A stretch of DNA of 64,000 nt from Salirhabdus salicampi. GTDB taxonomy: Bacteria > Bacillota > Bacilli > Bacillales > Alkalibacillaceae. Positions 28,837-38,475 of this stretch are shown in pieces. Location: NCBI RefSeq assembly GCF_024259515.1, contig NZ_JANBWE010000004.1:191594-255593 (forward strand). Direction: 5' to 3'. Numbering within the stretch: position 1 is the stretch's first letter; each line of letters starts with the position of its first letter. A program made the translations under genes and the position numbers. Below the pieces are notes generated by a model. It was not told the origin of the DNA. It saw only the letters and a list, made by a program, of their open reading frames with translations, and searched no databases.

Positions 28837-29901
28837 ATGATGGCTTGGAAGGGGCTTTTGAATCATTACAAAGAATTTTTACCGATTAATGCGAAAACAC
28901 CGAATTTAACACTTTATGAAGGAAACACCCCATTAGTCAAACTTGATAAACTTTCTGAAGAGTTGAATGTAGAAGTATATGCTAAGTACGAAGGGTTAAA
29001 TCCTACTGGTTCGTTTAAAGACCGGGGGATGGTAATGGCGATGGCAAAAGCGGTAGAAGAGGGGGCGAAAGGTGTCATTTGTGCTTCTACAGGTAATACT
29101 TCAGCTTCAGCAGCTGCTTTTGCTGCCAGGGCCGGACTAGATTGTGTTATCGTAATTCCTGATGGCAAAATTGCACAAGGAAAGCTTGCACAAGCGGTGA
29201 TGTATGGTGCAGACATATATGCCATTGAAGGGAATTTTGATGATGCACTAAGGGCAGTAAGAGAATTGAGCGAAACAGAGCCGATAACACTTGTTAACTC
29301 TGTGAACCCATACCGAATTGAAGGGCAAAAGACGGCTGCTTTTGAAGTTTGTGATCAATTGGAGAAAGCTCCTGATTCTTTATTCATCCCTGTAGGAAAT
29401 GCAGGCAATATTACGGCATACTGGAAAGGTTTCAAGGAATATCATGAAAAAAATAATACGGGTTTACCGGTTATGAGAGGATATGAGGCTGAAGGTGCAG
29501 CAGCAATTGTCAAGGATGAGGTGATTGAACAACCGGAAACAATTGCGACCGCTATCCGGATTGGAAACCCGGCTAGTTGGAATGGTGCTGTGCAAGCTGC
29601 GACTGAATCGAACGGCAAAATCGACCTTGTGACAGATGAAGAAATTTTACAGGCGTATAACTGGCTTGCTAGAAATGAAGGGGTATTTGCAGAACCTGCT
29701 TCATGTGCATCTATTGCTGGGCTTATGAAAGCAAAACGAGAAGGAACATTACAATCAGGTGAAACGGTTGTCTGTGTGTTAACTGGAAACGGATTAAAGG
29801 ATCCAACAACAGCTGTAGATCAAAGTGATATTCGCCCACAAGTATTACCGAACGATCATGGTGCAATTGTGAAAGCAATTAGCAGGGGTGTAACCCAATG
29901 A
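28837..29901 (+). CDS. thrC: Threonine synthase
   Basis: A 354-residue PLP enzyme of fold type II that converts O-phosphohomoserine to threonine. The PLP lysine is K61 in [11 protein letters not shown], and the phosphate-binding loop is near [13 protein letters not shown]. It starts directly after the hom stop codon. GAGGGGG at 28825-28831 could serve either of two adjacent ATG codons (28837 or 28840). Overlaps thrB by four bases. Confidence 0.97.
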   Translation: MMAWKGLLNHYKEFLPINAKTPNLTLYEGNTPLVKLDKLSEELNVEVYAKYEGLNPTGSFKDRGMVMAMAKAVEEGAKGVICASTGNTSASAAAFAARAGLDCVIVIPDGKIAQGKLAQAVMYGADIYAIEGNFDDALRAVRELSETEPITLVNSVNPYRIEGQKTAAFEVCDQLEKAPDSLFIPVGNAGNITAYWKGFKEYHEKNNTGLPVMRGYEAEGAAAIVKDEVIEQPETIATAIRIGNPASWNGAVQAATESNGKIDLVTDEEILQAYNWLARNEGVFAEPASCASIAGLMKAKREGTLQSGETVVCVLTGNGLKDPTTAVDQSDIRPQVLPNDHGAIVKAISRGVTQ

Positions 29902-30803
29902 AAAAGGGAGGCTTTGACATAATCGTCCCTGCTAGTACAGCAAATATAGGGCCAGGAATTGACTCAATCGGTATGGCGGTATCGTTATTTTTAACCATAT
30001 CTTGCCAACCGCATGATGATTGGGAATTCGTTCCTGTGACACATAATGTAGCATCGATTCCAAGTGATAAAGAAAACATTATTTATCAAAGCGCATTATA
30101 TGTGGCGAAACAATACCACTATCATGAATTGCCTGCACATCGGGTTGAAGTAAAAAGTGAAATCCCAGTTGCCAGAGGGTTAGGTAGTAGTGGGACGGCC
30201 ATTGCAGCAGGTGTAGAGTTGGCCAATCAAATTTTGAATTTAGGACTAACTCCGTATGAAAAAGCAGTTTATGCGACAGAAATAGAGGGTCATCCTGACA
30301 ATGTTGCTCCATCCATTTTAGGAGGATATATAGTTGGGCATGTCGTAAATGATGAGTTTATTTATGTACAAAAAGAGGATTTTGAGGATATCCGTTTTGT
30401 TGCGGTTGTCCCAGCGTTTGAATTAGCAACCAAAACAGCTCGGGAAGTATTGCCCCAATCTCTTCCTTATAAAGAGAGTGTTCGTGCAAGTGCAGTGGCA
30501 AACGTATCTGTTGCCGCTTTATTTCAAGGAGATTTTTCTACCTTTGGCAGGTTAATAGAACACGATTTGTTTCATCAACCATATCGAAAACATTTTATCC
30601 CTTATTTTGATGACATTGTGAAATATATGAAAGAGCAAGGAGCTTATGGTACTTACTTAAGTGGGGCTGGACCAACATTAATTAGTATTTGTCCAAAAGA
30701 AGTAAGTGAACAAAACATGGAAACATGGAAGCATGATCATCCAGACTTTGATTGGTTAGAACTATCAGTTGCGCCATGTGGAATAAAAATAAACAGCTGG
30801 TAA
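29898..30803 (+). CDS. thrB: Homoserine kinase
   Basis: A 301-residue GHMP-family kinase that phosphorylates homoserine for threonine synthase. The ATP-binding loop is [16 protein letters not shown] at about residues 91-106, and the N-terminal motif is [18 protein letters not shown]. The ATG overlaps the thrC TGA (ATGA), showing coupling. The last gene of the operon; its stop lies inside the terminator stem. Confidence 0.96.
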   Translation: MKKGGFDIIVPASTANIGPGIDSIGMAVSLFLTISCQPHDDWEFVPVTHNVASIPSDKENIIYQSALYVAKQYHYHELPAHRVEVKSEIPVARGLGSSGTAIAAGVELANQILNLGLTPYEKAVYATEIEGHPDNVAPSILGGYIVGHVVNDEFIYVQKEDFEDIRFVAVVPAFELATKTAREVLPQSLPYKESVRASAVANVSVAALFQGDFSTFGRLIEHDLFHQPYRKHFIPYFDDIVKYMKEQGAYGTYLSGAGPTLISICPKEVSEQNMETWKHDHPDFDWLELSVAPCGIKINSW

Positions 30804-30819
30804 TTACCAGCTGTTTTTT
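30792..30819. terminator. Terminator of hom-thrC-thrB, also usable by yutI
   Basis: AACAGCTGGTAA/TTACCAGCTGTT (30792-30815) is a perfect 12-bp self-complementary stem followed by TTTTTT. Confidence 0.85.
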
Positions 30820-30831
30820 CATCTTAATTCA

Positions 30832-31053
30832 TTAAAATACTTGTTCTACTTCTCTAATTCCAGGAACCTCTGCAACTAACGCACGTTCAATTCCTGCTTT
30901 TAATGTAATGGTAGAGCTTGGGCAGCTTCCGCACGCTCCCATAAGACGAAGACGTACAATGCCATCTTCAACTTCTACTAATTCAACATCCCCACCGTCT
31001 CGCAGTAAGAATGGACGTAGTTTGTTAATCACTTCTTGGACTTGTTCAAACAT
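30832..31053 (-). CDS. yutI: NifU-type Fe-S carrier YutI
   Basis: A 73-residue protein consisting only of the NifU C-terminal domain. The CxxC is C41 and C44 in [18 protein letters not shown]. Such Nfu proteins carry a 4Fe-4S cluster from the SUF machinery to client enzymes. AAAGGAGAAGATGG on the minus strand supports the start. It converges on the thr operon terminator. Confidence 0.92.
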   Translation of the reverse strand: MFEQVQEVINKLRPFLLRDGGDVELVEVEDGIVRLRLMGACGSCPSSTITLKAGIERALVAEVPGIREVEQVF

Positions 31054-31228
31054 CGGCCATCTTCTCCTTTCTTAACTACTCCAATTATAAAACTTTTTAC
31101 AGAAAAAATCTATTCAGGACTATGTTTGTTTTTATATTTATATTATGAAGAACGTTAAACATTTTATCTTTTTTCAATGCTTTTGTAAAATGAATATAAA
31201 GGTTCTTTACGAACAGGGGGGATGAATG

Positions 31229-31555
31229 ATGGGAAATGGGATCAGTATTACAGTTTATGGAGCTGAACAACTATGTGCAAGTTGTGTCAACCTACCAAGT
31301 TCAAAGGATACGTATGAATGGTTACAAGCAGCTATAGACCGAAAGTATGGGGCTGATGCTGTCCAATATGAATATGTGGATATTTTTGCTCCGCCAAATG
31401 TTGAAAAGCACGAGCAATTTGCCCGACGTGTAATTGAAGAGGACTTGTTTTATCCAGTTGTACTGGTAGACGATGAAATTGCCGGGGAAGGAAACCCGAA
31501 GTTAAAAACAATCTATCGTATTTTAGAGGAAAAAGGATTACATGCACAATCTTAA
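31229..31555 (+). CDS. yuzD: YuzD family protein (DUF1462)
   Basis: A 108-residue small protein with a thioredoxin-like layout. It begins MGNGISITVYGAEQLCASCV with a CxxC at LCASC, and YEYVDIFAPPNVEKHEQFAR follows. Function is unknown; the CxxC suggests redox or metal binding. Two adjacent ATG codons (31226, 31229) follow GGGGGG; the second has the better seven-base spacing. Its place beside yutI and yuzB is as in Bacillus subtilis. Confidence 0.85.
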   Translation: MGNGISITVYGAEQLCASCVNLPSSKDTYEWLQAAIDRKYGADAVQYEYVDIFAPPNVEKHEQFARRVIEEDLFYPVVLVDDEIAGEGNPKLKTIYRILEEKGLHAQS

Positions 31556-31662
31556 ACGAATAGGAATTAAGTTGATAAATTGTATTTTCAGCACTGAATG
31601 TGATAGCATTTTGAGTTGAACGATTCATCCAACAAGACCTAGTGAATGAAGGAGTGTATCTG

Positions 31663-31899
31663 GTGAATCCCATTATAGAATTTTGTGTTAACAACTTAGC
31701 AAGTGGTTCACAAAAGGCGCTAGAACAGCTAGAAAAAGATCCAAGTCTCGATGTTGTGGAGTATGGTTGTACGAGTCACTGTGGAATCTGTGCACAATCT
31801 ATGTTTGCTATAGTAAACGGGGAGTGTGTTACAGCTGAAAGCGCTGAAGAACTTGTTCATAATATATATCAACATTTAGATGAAAATCCTCTGTTTTAA
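31663..31899 (+). CDS. yuzB: YuzB family protein (DUF1450)
   Basis: A 78-residue protein with several Cys, including [15 protein letters not shown], which reads as a compact CxxxCxxC cluster. The family is small and may bind metal or Fe-S, but no function is established. The start is GTG at 31663 ([15 protein letters not shown]) after AAGGAG; the ATG at 31642 overlaps that binding site. Confidence 0.87.
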   Translation: MNPIIEFCVNNLASGSQKALEQLEKDPSLDVVEYGCTSHCGICAQSMFAIVNGECVTAESAEELVHNIYQHLDENPLF

Positions 31900-31941
31900 T
31901 ACAGTATCGCATAGGATTATACTGAAAGTGGAGTGGATGGC

Positions 31942-32799
31942 GTGGATATTACTTTTACGAAAATGCACGGATTAGGAAATAATTATATATATGTAAATAT
32001 GTTTACAGAGCGTATTGCAGAGGAAAAGTTACCTGAATTGGCCAAAACTGTCTCAAACGTAAACACAGGAATAGGCTCTGATGGCTTAATTTTAATTACT
32101 CCTTCTTCAATAGCAGATGTAGGAATGCGTATTTTTAATAAAGATGGTTCAGAAGGCATGAACTGTGGAAATGGTTTGCGCTGTGTTGCAAAATATGCCT
32201 ATGATTATCAACTAGTTGTCAACAAAACATCATTTTTCATTGAAGCGAAATCTGGTGTCGTACATGCAGAAGTGCATGTAGAAAATGGCAAAGTATCTGA
32301 CATTACGATTGATATGGGCGAGCCCCGTTTAGAAAGAGAAAAAATCCCGATGACAGGTAACGAAGGGGAGCGCATTATAAATGAACCTTTTGTGATCGAT
32401 GAAGCACAATTAAATATAACGGCGGTTTCTATGGGAAACCCACATGCAGTATTTTTTGTAAATAACATAGAGGATGCTCCATTACACCGACTTGGCCCGA
32501 TAATTACGGATGACTACCGTTTCCCTGAAGGAGTTAATGTTGAATTTGTAGAAGTAGTAAGTAAACATGAACTGAATTTTCGCGTTTGGGAAAGGGGATC
32601 AGGGATTACCGAGGCCTGTGGTACAGGTGCATGTGCAGCTGTTGTTGCATCAATCCTCAATGGCTTCTCCGATATAGGGGAGGAAGTGTGTGTCCATTTA
32701 AGTGGTGGAGATTTGTACATTACTTGGAATAAAGATGGACGTGTTTCCATGAGAGGTCCAGCGCAAACCGTGGTGACAGGAACGTTTCATTGGGAATAA
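31942..32799 (+). CDS. dapF: Diaminopimelate epimerase
   Basis: A 285-residue PLP-independent epimerase that converts LL- to meso-diaminopimelate for lysine and peptidoglycan. The two catalytic cysteines are C75 in MNCGNGLRC and C226 in TEACGTGACAA, with the expected GxGSDG block near residue 43-48. Start: the GTG at 31942 lies eight bases after GGAG, so it is preferred over the GTG at 31933. It probably starts a short operon with yutM. Confidence 0.95.
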   Translation: MDITFTKMHGLGNNYIYVNMFTERIAEEKLPELAKTVSNVNTGIGSDGLILITPSSIADVGMRIFNKDGSEGMNCGNGLRCVAKYAYDYQLVVNKTSFFIEAKSGVVHAEVHVENGKVSDITIDMGEPRLEREKIPMTGNEGERIINEPFVIDEAQLNITAVSMGNPHAVFFVNNIEDAPLHRLGPIITDDYRFPEGVNVEFVEVVSKHELNFRVWERGSGITEACGTGACAAVVASILNGFSDIGEEVCVHLSGGDLYITWNKDGRVSMRGPAQTVVTGTFHWE

Positions 32800-32886
32800 C
32801 AAATAGGTAATCATCAAACCATTCTCTTCGTATGATTGAAGAAAGACGAAGAGCTTAATATATTATTCGTAAGGAGGATGAAAAAA

Positions 32887-33243
32887 ATGGTTGTAAACAT
32901 TACAGATAATGCAAGTTTACAGATTAAAGATATGATGGTAGATGAGGATATTGAAAAAGTTCACCTTCGCTTTGGGGTAAAGGGTGGAGGTTGCAGTGGC
33001 TTATCCTATTCTATGGGCTTTGATTACGATGTTGACGACAAAGATATGACTTTTACATCTAACGAAATACCAGTTGTTGTGAGAAAAGAAGATGTCCCTT
33101 TAATTGATGGCACAACAATTGATTTTAAACAAAATATGATGGGTGGCGGATTCACAATTGATAATCCGAATGCGATTATATCTTGTGGGTGTGGAACATC
33201 ATTTAAAACGGCGACAAATGAAGGAACTCCGGAAAATTGTTAA
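32887..33243 (+). CDS. yutM: HesB/IscA-type Fe-S carrier (YutM)
   Basis: A 118-residue A-type Fe-S carrier. The three cluster cysteines are C36 in GGGCSGLSYS and C100 and C102 in ISCGCGTSF, the IscA/SufA/ErpA pattern. It delivers Fe-S clusters made by SUF. AAGGAGG at 32871-32877 overlaps an earlier ATG at 32878; the ATG at 32887 (MVVNITDNASLQ) has proper spacing and matches the family N-terminus. It ends at a strong terminator. Confidence 0.93.
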   Translation: MVVNITDNASLQIKDMMVDEDIEKVHLRFGVKGGGCSGLSYSMGFDYDVDDKDMTFTSNEIPVVVRKEDVPLIDGTTIDFKQNMMGGGFTIDNPNAIISCGCGTSFKTATNEGTPENC

Positions 33244-33261
33244 TGAGAAGTTAAGATAATG

Positions 33262-33294
33262 GCCTTTTTAGCCAAACGCTAAAAAGGCTTTTTT
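33262..33294 (+). terminator. Terminator of dapF-yutM
   Basis: GCCTTTTTAGC (33262-33272) with GCTAAAAAGGC (33278-33288) and T6. Confidence 0.9.
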
Positions 33295-33422
33295 ATTTAA
33301 ACTCAATGTAGCATGATGGAGGTTTATATATAACCTAATGAAAATGCTCTTTACTTGATGTGAACGTCTTTTTCATTAAAAGAAATAAGCGCTCATATCA
33401 AAAGAAACTTATTAATATTAAA

Positions 33423-33449
33423 AAAAAGTAGCCGAACGGCTACTTTTTT
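33423..33449 (-). terminator. Terminator of yumC
   Basis: AAAAAGTAGCC and GGCTACTTTTT form an 11-bp stem with a four-base loop. On the minus strand it directly follows yumC and ends in a T-run. Confidence 0.85.
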
Positions 33450-33456
33450 ATATCGA

Positions 33457-34446
33457 TTATTCTGAAAATAAGCTTGTTGAATGTTTTGGTTGAACTTTTG
33501 CGTCTGGGTCTATATAGGCTTTCGCGTTATTCACTGCCGTTGGGCCTTCACCAAAACCAGAAGCTATAAGTTTTACCTTGCCAGGATATGTACAAATGTC
33601 ACCTGCACCATAAATGCCCGGGATGTTTGTTTCCATTTTCGAATTTACGACAATACTATTCTTTTCAATTTCAAGTCCCCATTCTTTAATAGGACCGAGT
33701 GATGAAACGAAGCCGTAATTAACAATAACTGCATCAACGTCAACAGTTAACGTTTCGTCACCTTTTGCAGCTTTTAACACAACTTGTTTAATTTCATCAT
33801 CACCAATTAATTCAACTGGAACATATGGAGTTTTAATATCAACAGAGGAAGACTTTAATTGTTCTACACTATGTTCATGGGCTCTAAATTTATCACGACG
33901 GTGAACTAACGTAACTTGTTCGGCTATTGGTTCTAGCATAAGGGACCAATCCACAGCTGAATCGCCACCACCACAAATGACTACTTTCTTTCCCTTAAAT
34001 TCATCCATGTTTTGTACGTGATAATGTAAATTCTTTCCTTCAAATTGCTCTACATTATCCAGCTTAAGCTTACGTGGTTGAAATGCACCATTTCCGGCAG
34101 TTATAATGACCGCCTTAGAGAAATGTTCTTCCTTACTTGTTATTAACTTAAACGTACCGTCCTCCAGTTTTTCAATCGTTTCTACCGATTGCTCTAATGA
34201 AATAGCTGGGTCAAACTGGCCTGCCTGTTCCATTAAGTTATCAACTAATTCTTGAGCACGAACTTTTGGAAAACCGGCTACATCGTATATATACTTCTCA
34301 GGATAAAGGGCCGATAGCTGTCCTCCAATATGGGGCAGACTTTCGATTATTTTGACACTGGCTTGACGCATACCACCATAAAATGCCGTGAATAATCCTA
34401 CTGGACCTGCACCGATTATTGTAATGTCATATACTTTATTCGTCAT
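33457..34446 (-). CDS. yumC: Ferredoxin/flavodoxin-NADP+ reductase, thioredoxin-reductase type (YumC)
   Basis: A 329-residue flavoprotein. FAD binding is at [24 protein letters not shown] binding at [17 protein letters not shown], and the second FAD block at [17 protein letters not shown]. Unlike thioredoxin reductase, the central block lacks a CxxC redox pair. This fits the Bacillus YumC ferredoxin-NADP+ reductase. The ATG at 34446 lies eight bases after GGGGG; the earlier ATG at 34452 is too close. Confidence 0.93.
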   Translation of the reverse strand: MTNKVYDITIIGAGPVGLFTAFYGGMRQASVKIIESLPHIGGQLSALYPEKYIYDVAGFPKVRAQELVDNLMEQAGQFDPAISLEQSVETIEKLEDGTFKLITSKEEHFSKAVIITAGNGAFQPRKLKLDNVEQFEGKNLHYHVQNMDEFKGKKVVICGGGDSAVDWSLMLEPIAEQVTLVHRRDKFRAHEHSVEQLKSSSVDIKTPYVPVELIGDDEIKQVVLKAAKGDETLTVDVDAVIVNYGFVSSLGPIKEWGLEIEKNSIVVNSKMETNIPGIYGAGDICTYPGKVKLIASGFGEGPTAVNNAKAYIDPDAKVQPKHSTSLFSE

Positions 34447-34660
34447 AATCATTCCCCCATTTCTTAAAATACTTATACATATAATACATCACCTCTCCTA
34501 TTTTAGCATATTCGAAGACATTTATGTTTTAATTGAAAATATATTTTCTAATTAATTCGAATAATTGGAATAGTAAGAAAGATTTGAAATGAATTTAAAG
34601 GGTTGAAATATAAAATAAAAAGTTCTATGATTGTCATTAGGTAATACATTTTTAACGATT

Positions 34661-34726
34661 TTGTGACATTTTCATCATTTATAGAAATTATTTTTTTTAT
34701 GCTTATGTTCGTGAATTATGTCACAA
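34661..34726 (+). promoter_or_regulatory. Rex-type operator sites upstream of NDH-2
   Basis: TCGTGAATTATGTCACAA (34709-34726) matches the Rex consensus TTGTGAAATATTTCACAA at 15 of 18 positions, with both GTGA and TCAC half-sites at the right spacing. A second, weaker site starts TTGTGACATTTTCA at 34661. They lie 63 and about 115 bases before the NADH dehydrogenase start. Rex is the NADH/NAD+-sensing repressor known to control ndh in Bacillus. The rest of 34447-34788 shows no gene. Confidence 0.7.
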
Positions 34727-34788
34727 GCAAATGATTTTAGCGTTCATGCACACGCTATAAACAAAATTGATAAATGGAAGTGATGATA

Positions 34789-36009
34789 ATGAGGAAGCCA
34801 AGAGTTGTCATTTTAGGTGCAGGCTACGGCGGTATGATGACTACAACCCGCCTACAAAAAACACTCGGAACGAACGAAGTTGACATCACGCTTGTAAACA
34901 AACATGACTATCACTATCAAACAACATGGTTACACGAAAATTCAGCAGGTACAATCCACCATGACCAGACACGTATTCCGATTAAGGATGTAGTGGATTT
35001 TAACAAAGTTAATTTTGTACAAGATACTGTCGTATCAATTGATCCTGATAATAAGAAGGTTCAGCTCGAAGATGGAGAATTAGAGTATGACTACCTTGTT
35101 GTAGGACTAGGCTTCGAAACAGCTACTTTTGGTATTAAAGGTATTGAAGAGCATGCCTTTACAATCCAAAACATTAACAGTGCTCGACTTATCCGTGACC
35201 ATATTGAATATAACTTCGCTAGATATAACAATGAACCTGAAGACCGCCCTGAATTAATTACGATTGCGGTAGGTGGTGCTGGTTTTACTGGGATTGAATT
35301 TGTAGGGGAAATGGCTAATCGTGTTCCAGAACTATGTAAAGAGTACGATGTTGATCCGGACAAAGTACGTATCATTAATGTAGAGGCTGGTCCATCAGCA
35401 TTGGCTGGATTTGATTCCGAACTTGTTGACTATGCGGTTAAGCGTCTAGAGGCTAAAGGCGTAGAATTTATGCTTAGTACAATGATAAAAGAAGTAACAC
35501 CTGAAGGAATCCTTGTTGAGAGAGATGGAGAACAGGAACTCATTAAAACAAATAACTTCGTATGGGCTGCTGGTGTTAGAGGTAGTACGATTGTAGAAAA
35601 ATCAGGGTTTGAAGTAAATCGTGGACGAGTTCCAGTTCGCCCTGACCTTCGTGCACCGAACTATGACGATGTTATTATCGTTGGTGATTGTGCGTTAATT
35701 ATGAATGAAGAAACGGAACGCCCATATCCACCGACTGCACAAATTGCGATTCAAATGTCCTACGTAGCATCAGATAACATTAAGGCATTAGTGCGGGGGA
35801 GCAATGAACTAAAACACTTCAAACCTGAGATTTTAGGTACAGTTGCATCTATCGGTGAAGGAGATGCGATTGGCGTTATTTTCGGTAAGAGGAAACTATT
35901 CGGTTGGACAGCTTCTGTAATGAAGAAAGTGATTGATAACCGTTACCTACTTAAGCTAGGTGGAGTTGGACTATTACTGAAAAAAGGTAAATTTAATATC
36001 TTTAAATAA
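34789..36009 (+). CDS. yumB: Type II NADH dehydrogenase (NDH-2, YumB-like)
   Basis: A 406-residue single-subunit NADH:quinone oxidoreductase. FAD binding is at [18 protein letters not shown] and NADH binding at [18 protein letters not shown]; the last FAD block is [10 protein letters not shown], and [12 protein letters not shown] is the quinone-side motif. There is no transmembrane helix, so it binds the membrane peripherally. It passes electrons from NADH to menaquinone, whose biosynthesis genes lie 15 kb on. The ATG at 34789 ([10 protein letters not shown]) is chosen over the one at 34774 by homologous N-terminus. Position beside yumC and yuiB suggests the YumB ortholog. Confidence 0.92.
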   Translation: MRKPRVVILGAGYGGMMTTTRLQKTLGTNEVDITLVNKHDYHYQTTWLHENSAGTIHHDQTRIPIKDVVDFNKVNFVQDTVVSIDPDNKKVQLEDGELEYDYLVVGLGFETATFGIKGIEEHAFTIQNINSARLIRDHIEYNFARYNNEPEDRPELITIAVGGAGFTGIEFVGEMANRVPELCKEYDVDPDKVRIINVEAGPSALAGFDSELVDYAVKRLEAKGVEFMLSTMIKEVTPEGILVERDGEQELIKTNNFVWAAGVRGSTIVEKSGFEVNRGRVPVRPDLRAPNYDDVIIVGDCALIMNEETERPYPPTAQIAIQMSYVASDNIKALVRGSNELKHFKPEILGTVASIGEGDAIGVIFGKRKLFGWTASVMKKVIDNRYLLKLGGVGLLLKKGKFNIFK

Positions 36010-36026
36010 TTTGTACGATTAAGATA

Positions 36027-36061
36027 AAAGCAAAGGCGGTAAGTCTGCCTTTGCTTTTTTT
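36027..36061 (+). terminator. Terminator of the NDH-2 gene
   Basis: AAAGCAAAGGC (36027-36037) pairs with GCCTTTGCTTT (36047-36057), followed by T-run. Confidence 0.9.
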
Positions 36062-36117
36062 GTATAGTATTATAAAATAGGCTTTGGACTGAAGTTGGAA
36101 GTTAGGGGGGAAATGCC

Positions 36118-36435
36118 TTGAATATATTGCATTTGTTTGTAGGGACGATTTTATATTTCGTCTTATTTTTTGGAATAGCCTTTTTACTTAATATGCTACT
36201 ACGTCAAACATGGATTATGGCCTTTTTTTATCCCATTATCGTAATCGGCATCGTTGATAATTTTCCCTTTGGAAAATATTTTACGGATCCAGGTTGGGCA
36301 TTCCCAGAGTTATGGTTACAAGTGGTAAGGCTAGAATTATTAGATATCGTCTTTTTAACAGCTGGTTTTGTCGGTACAATTGTATCCGGAATTGTGATCA
36401 AGACCCTTCGAGCAAACGGATATCAAATGTTCTAA
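36118..36435 (+). CDS. yuiB: YuiB family membrane protein
   Basis: A 105-residue protein with three hydrophobic segments, about 4-27, 31-48 and 75-97. The pattern matches the YuiB-like family, function unknown. The start is TTG at 36118 (LNILHLFVGTILYF) eight bases after AGGGGGG. It sits next to NDH-2 as yuiB sits near yumB in Bacillus subtilis. No homolog of the small yuiA gene was found between them. Confidence 0.8.
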   Translation: MNILHLFVGTILYFVLFFGIAFLLNMLLRQTWIMAFFYPIIVIGIVDNFPFGKYFTDPGWAFPELWLQVVRLELLDIVFLTAGFVGTIVSGIVIKTLRANGYQMF

Positions 36436-36524
36436 CATATTAATCTTTTTAAAAGCTTTATTGTGTAAAAAATGTATAAAAGCTATTATTAATGGACAGG
36501 ATGACACCGAGAGAGGTGTTATCG

Positions 36525-37214
36525 ATGGAGATTTTTAGGGCTGTAATTTACAGCATATTTATTATGGGGGCTGTCTTTACAACCTATTCTTCAATGTCCA
36601 ACATAACCGCAAGTGACTTAAAAGTTTGGGTAGAAGAGAAAAAAACTACAGAAATTGAACACCCATCCATACAAGTAAACGAGTATAATCCGAAAGAGAC
36701 GAACTTACAGCTAAAATCATTAAACACTGAAAATGTAGAAGCAAGATACGTATCTGGTGATGAAGTGGATTTGACATTAGAAGAATATATTGATGTATCC
36801 CAATATCCCTCCCAAAGGGTAGTAGCCACAGGATATACAGCTGGACCAGAATCAACTGGGAAGGGTCCAGACCACCCACAATACGGAATTACGTTTTCAG
36901 GGGTAGAGGTTCGACGTGATTTATACTCAACGATTGCAGCTGATTTAAACGTATTTCCAATAGGAACCATTCTGTTTATTCCAGGTTATGGATACGGAGT
37001 AGTTGCGGATAAAGGTGGTGCAATTAAAGGAAATAAAATTGACCTTTATTATGAAACGGTTGACGCTGTATACGAAGAATGGGGTAAGCAAGAAGTTGAG
37101 GTATACATTATCGAAAAAGGTAATGGGTCACTAACTACAGAAGTATTAGATGAATTAAATGAAGATGAAACAATGCAGGTTTTTCGTGAACAAATTCAAA
37201 AAGCTAAGGAATAA
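36525..37214 (+). CDS. yuiC: 3D-domain cell-wall protein (YuiC)
   Basis: A 229-residue protein with an N-terminal signal or anchor (residues about 3-19), a linker region, and a C-terminal 3D domain (about 110-210) of the MltA/Sps fold. Conserved pieces are [56 protein letters not shown]. The Asp residues in ADKGG and KIDLY are the catalytic-type aspartates of 3D-domain lytic transglycosylases. It should act on peptidoglycan outside the membrane. GAGAGGTG before the ATG at 36525 decides the start; an ATG at 36492 lacks a binding site. Confidence 0.88.
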   Translation: MEIFRAVIYSIFIMGAVFTTYSSMSNITASDLKVWVEEKKTTEIEHPSIQVNEYNPKETNLQLKSLNTENVEARYVSGDEVDLTLEEYIDVSQYPSQRVVATGYTAGPESTGKGPDHPQYGITFSGVEVRRDLYSTIAADLNVFPIGTILFIPGYGYGVVADKGGAIKGNKIDLYYETVDAVYEEWGKQEVEVYIIEKGNGSLTTEVLDELNEDETMQVFREQIQKAKE

Positions 37215-37231
37215 TTGATGTTTATAGTGTT

Positions 37232-37270
37232 AGCACATGAATGGGTAATACATTCATGTGCTTTATTTTT
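37232..37270 (+). terminator. Terminator of yuiC
   Basis: AGCACATGAATG (37232-37243) with CATTCATGTGCT (37251-37262) followed by TTATTTTT. Confidence 0.85.
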
Positions 37271-37304
37271 GATCACTATAATTTTAACATTGAACGAAAC
37301 TAAA

Positions 37305-37334
37305 GAAAAAACCACCTTTCAAAGTGGTTTTATT
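37305..37334 (-). terminator. Terminator of bioY
   Basis: AAAAACCACCTTT and AAAGTGGTTTTA form a stem that, read on the minus strand, ends in T6 just after the bioY stop. Confidence 0.75.
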
Positions 37335-37955
37335 TTATGATCTAACTGTAGATGACTGTAAAGGAGTACGAACCCTACTTACAAGTGCTACTGCTAATGA
37401 TGCGGCAAAAAATGTTAGAGCAAAATCTTTAATAAAGAACGGCACCATTCCTAACCATACTGCCGTATAGGATGCTTCTACTCCAATCCAGCCGATTAAT
37501 GCAACATATAAAAAGTTTGTACCAATCATATAATTTGCCATTAGACCAGCTAAAGAAGCAAGGAAATATGTAGGAAACGGAGACAATCGTTGGCTTTTTT
37601 CAACAACCCATCCTGCAAACCAAGCGACGAAAATAAATGAGAGTAAAAATCCTCCAGTTCCAGTAGCGAATGTACTAATTCCTGCTTTCATTTCGGCAAA
37701 TACTGGAATACCTGCTGCGCCAACACAAAGGTATACAAGCATCGAAAAGGACCCGAGACGTTTTCCTAACATTAAGCCTGCCAGAGTAGCAAAGAAAGTT
37801 TGTAAAGATATGGGGACACTTGCGCCACCGATTGACACTTTTAAGAAAGGTAACCAGATGGCGATATTAGCCCCAATGGCCATCAATCCTACAAAAAGGG
37901 CCCCCATCGTTAATTCAACTGTTTTAAAACCTTGTCTTTGATTTGAATATGTCAC
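37335..37955 (-). CDS. bioY: Biotin transporter BioY (YuiG-like)
   Basis: A 206-residue S-component of an energy-coupling-factor biotin importer with six hydrophobic segments. Family blocks are VPISLQTFFATLAGLMLGKR and LVYLCVGAAGIPVFAE, with GTGGFLLSFI. It binds biotin in the membrane and works with shared EcfAA'T or alone. The start is GTG at 37955 after AGGAGGTGGGAAT. A BirA operator lies just upstream. The position beside yuiC matches yuiG (bioYB) of Bacillus subtilis. Confidence 0.93.
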   Translation of the reverse strand: MTYSNQRQGFKTVELTMGALFVGLMAIGANIAIWLPFLKVSIGGASVPISLQTFFATLAGLMLGKRLGSFSMLVYLCVGAAGIPVFAEMKAGISTFATGTGGFLLSFIFVAWFAGWVVEKSQRLSPFPTYFLASLAGLMANYMIGTNFLYVALIGWIGVEASYTAVWLGMVPFFIKDFALTFFAASLAVALVSRVRTPLQSSTVRS

Positions 37956-37997
37956 ATTCCCACCTCCTATATCAAATCTTAAGGGGGGAATCTTTTA

Positions 37998-38028
37998 TTG
38001 TCAACCATTTTTGTGCAATGGTTAACAA
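37998..38028 (-). promoter_or_regulatory. BirA (biotin repressor) operator of bioY
   Basis: TTGTCAACC (37998-38006), a 13-base spacer and GGTTAACAA (38020-38028) form the classic two-armed BirA site, with one mismatch between the arms. It lies about 45-75 bases before the bioY GTG and overlaps promoter-like TTGCAC/TAAAAG on the minus strand. Biotinyl-AMP-bound BirA should repress bioY. Confidence 0.85.
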
Positions 38029-38042
38029 TTGTTAGGGGGACG

Positions 38043-38378
38043 TTACCAATGGATAGACATCTCTAATTTGCAGCAATCAATATCCGCTGTTTTCGCCAAT
38101 AATGTTAGGTGAAGATTGTCAGGGTTAAACGTAATATTTACTGGATGTTTAAGACCTGTATTTTCAATCATCTGTTTAACTTTATCATATTCAGATTTTT
38201 GAGCAGCAGACATAACATCGTGGGCAAACTGTTTTGATTCTGCAAATCGATCTACAATTTTTTTAGCATCAACCATAAGGGATTGAAAGACAACAGCCGA
38301 TTCTGTAAATTGGGTAGTATCAACATCAGGAAACGTTCGGGAGTTTAAGTATGGGACAACATAGTGGTTGTTTTCCAT
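38043..38378 (-). CDS. Conserved small protein, function unknown
   Basis: A 111-residue soluble protein, MENNHYVVPYLNSRTFPDVD at the N-terminus, a predicted helical middle (about 28-75) and a C-terminal beta-rich part ending LEMSIHW with CC in DIDCCKLEM. GGAGGTGATTG lies before the ATG on the minus strand, so it is translated. I do not recognise the family. It is alone between the bioY operator and deoD. Confidence 0.7.
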   Translation of the reverse strand: MENNHYVVPYLNSRTFPDVDTTQFTESAVVFQSLMVDAKKIVDRFAESKQFAHDVMSAAQKSEYDKVKQMIENTGLKHPVNITFNPDNLHLTLLAKTADIDCCKLEMSIHW

Positions 38379-38436
38379 TTTCTACAATCACCTCCATGTT
38401 GTCATCATATGAGTGGAAGTACTCTTCGTGAGTATG

Positions 38437-38472
38437 AAAAAAGTTCTGAATGGAAGGATTCAGAACTTTTTT
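38437..38472 (-). terminator. Terminator of deoD
   Basis: AAAAAGTTCTGAAT (38438-38451) and ATTCAGAACTTTTT (38458-38471) form a 14-bp stem usable in both directions; on the minus strand it follows deoD directly. Confidence 0.85.
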
Positions 38473-38475
38473 AGC

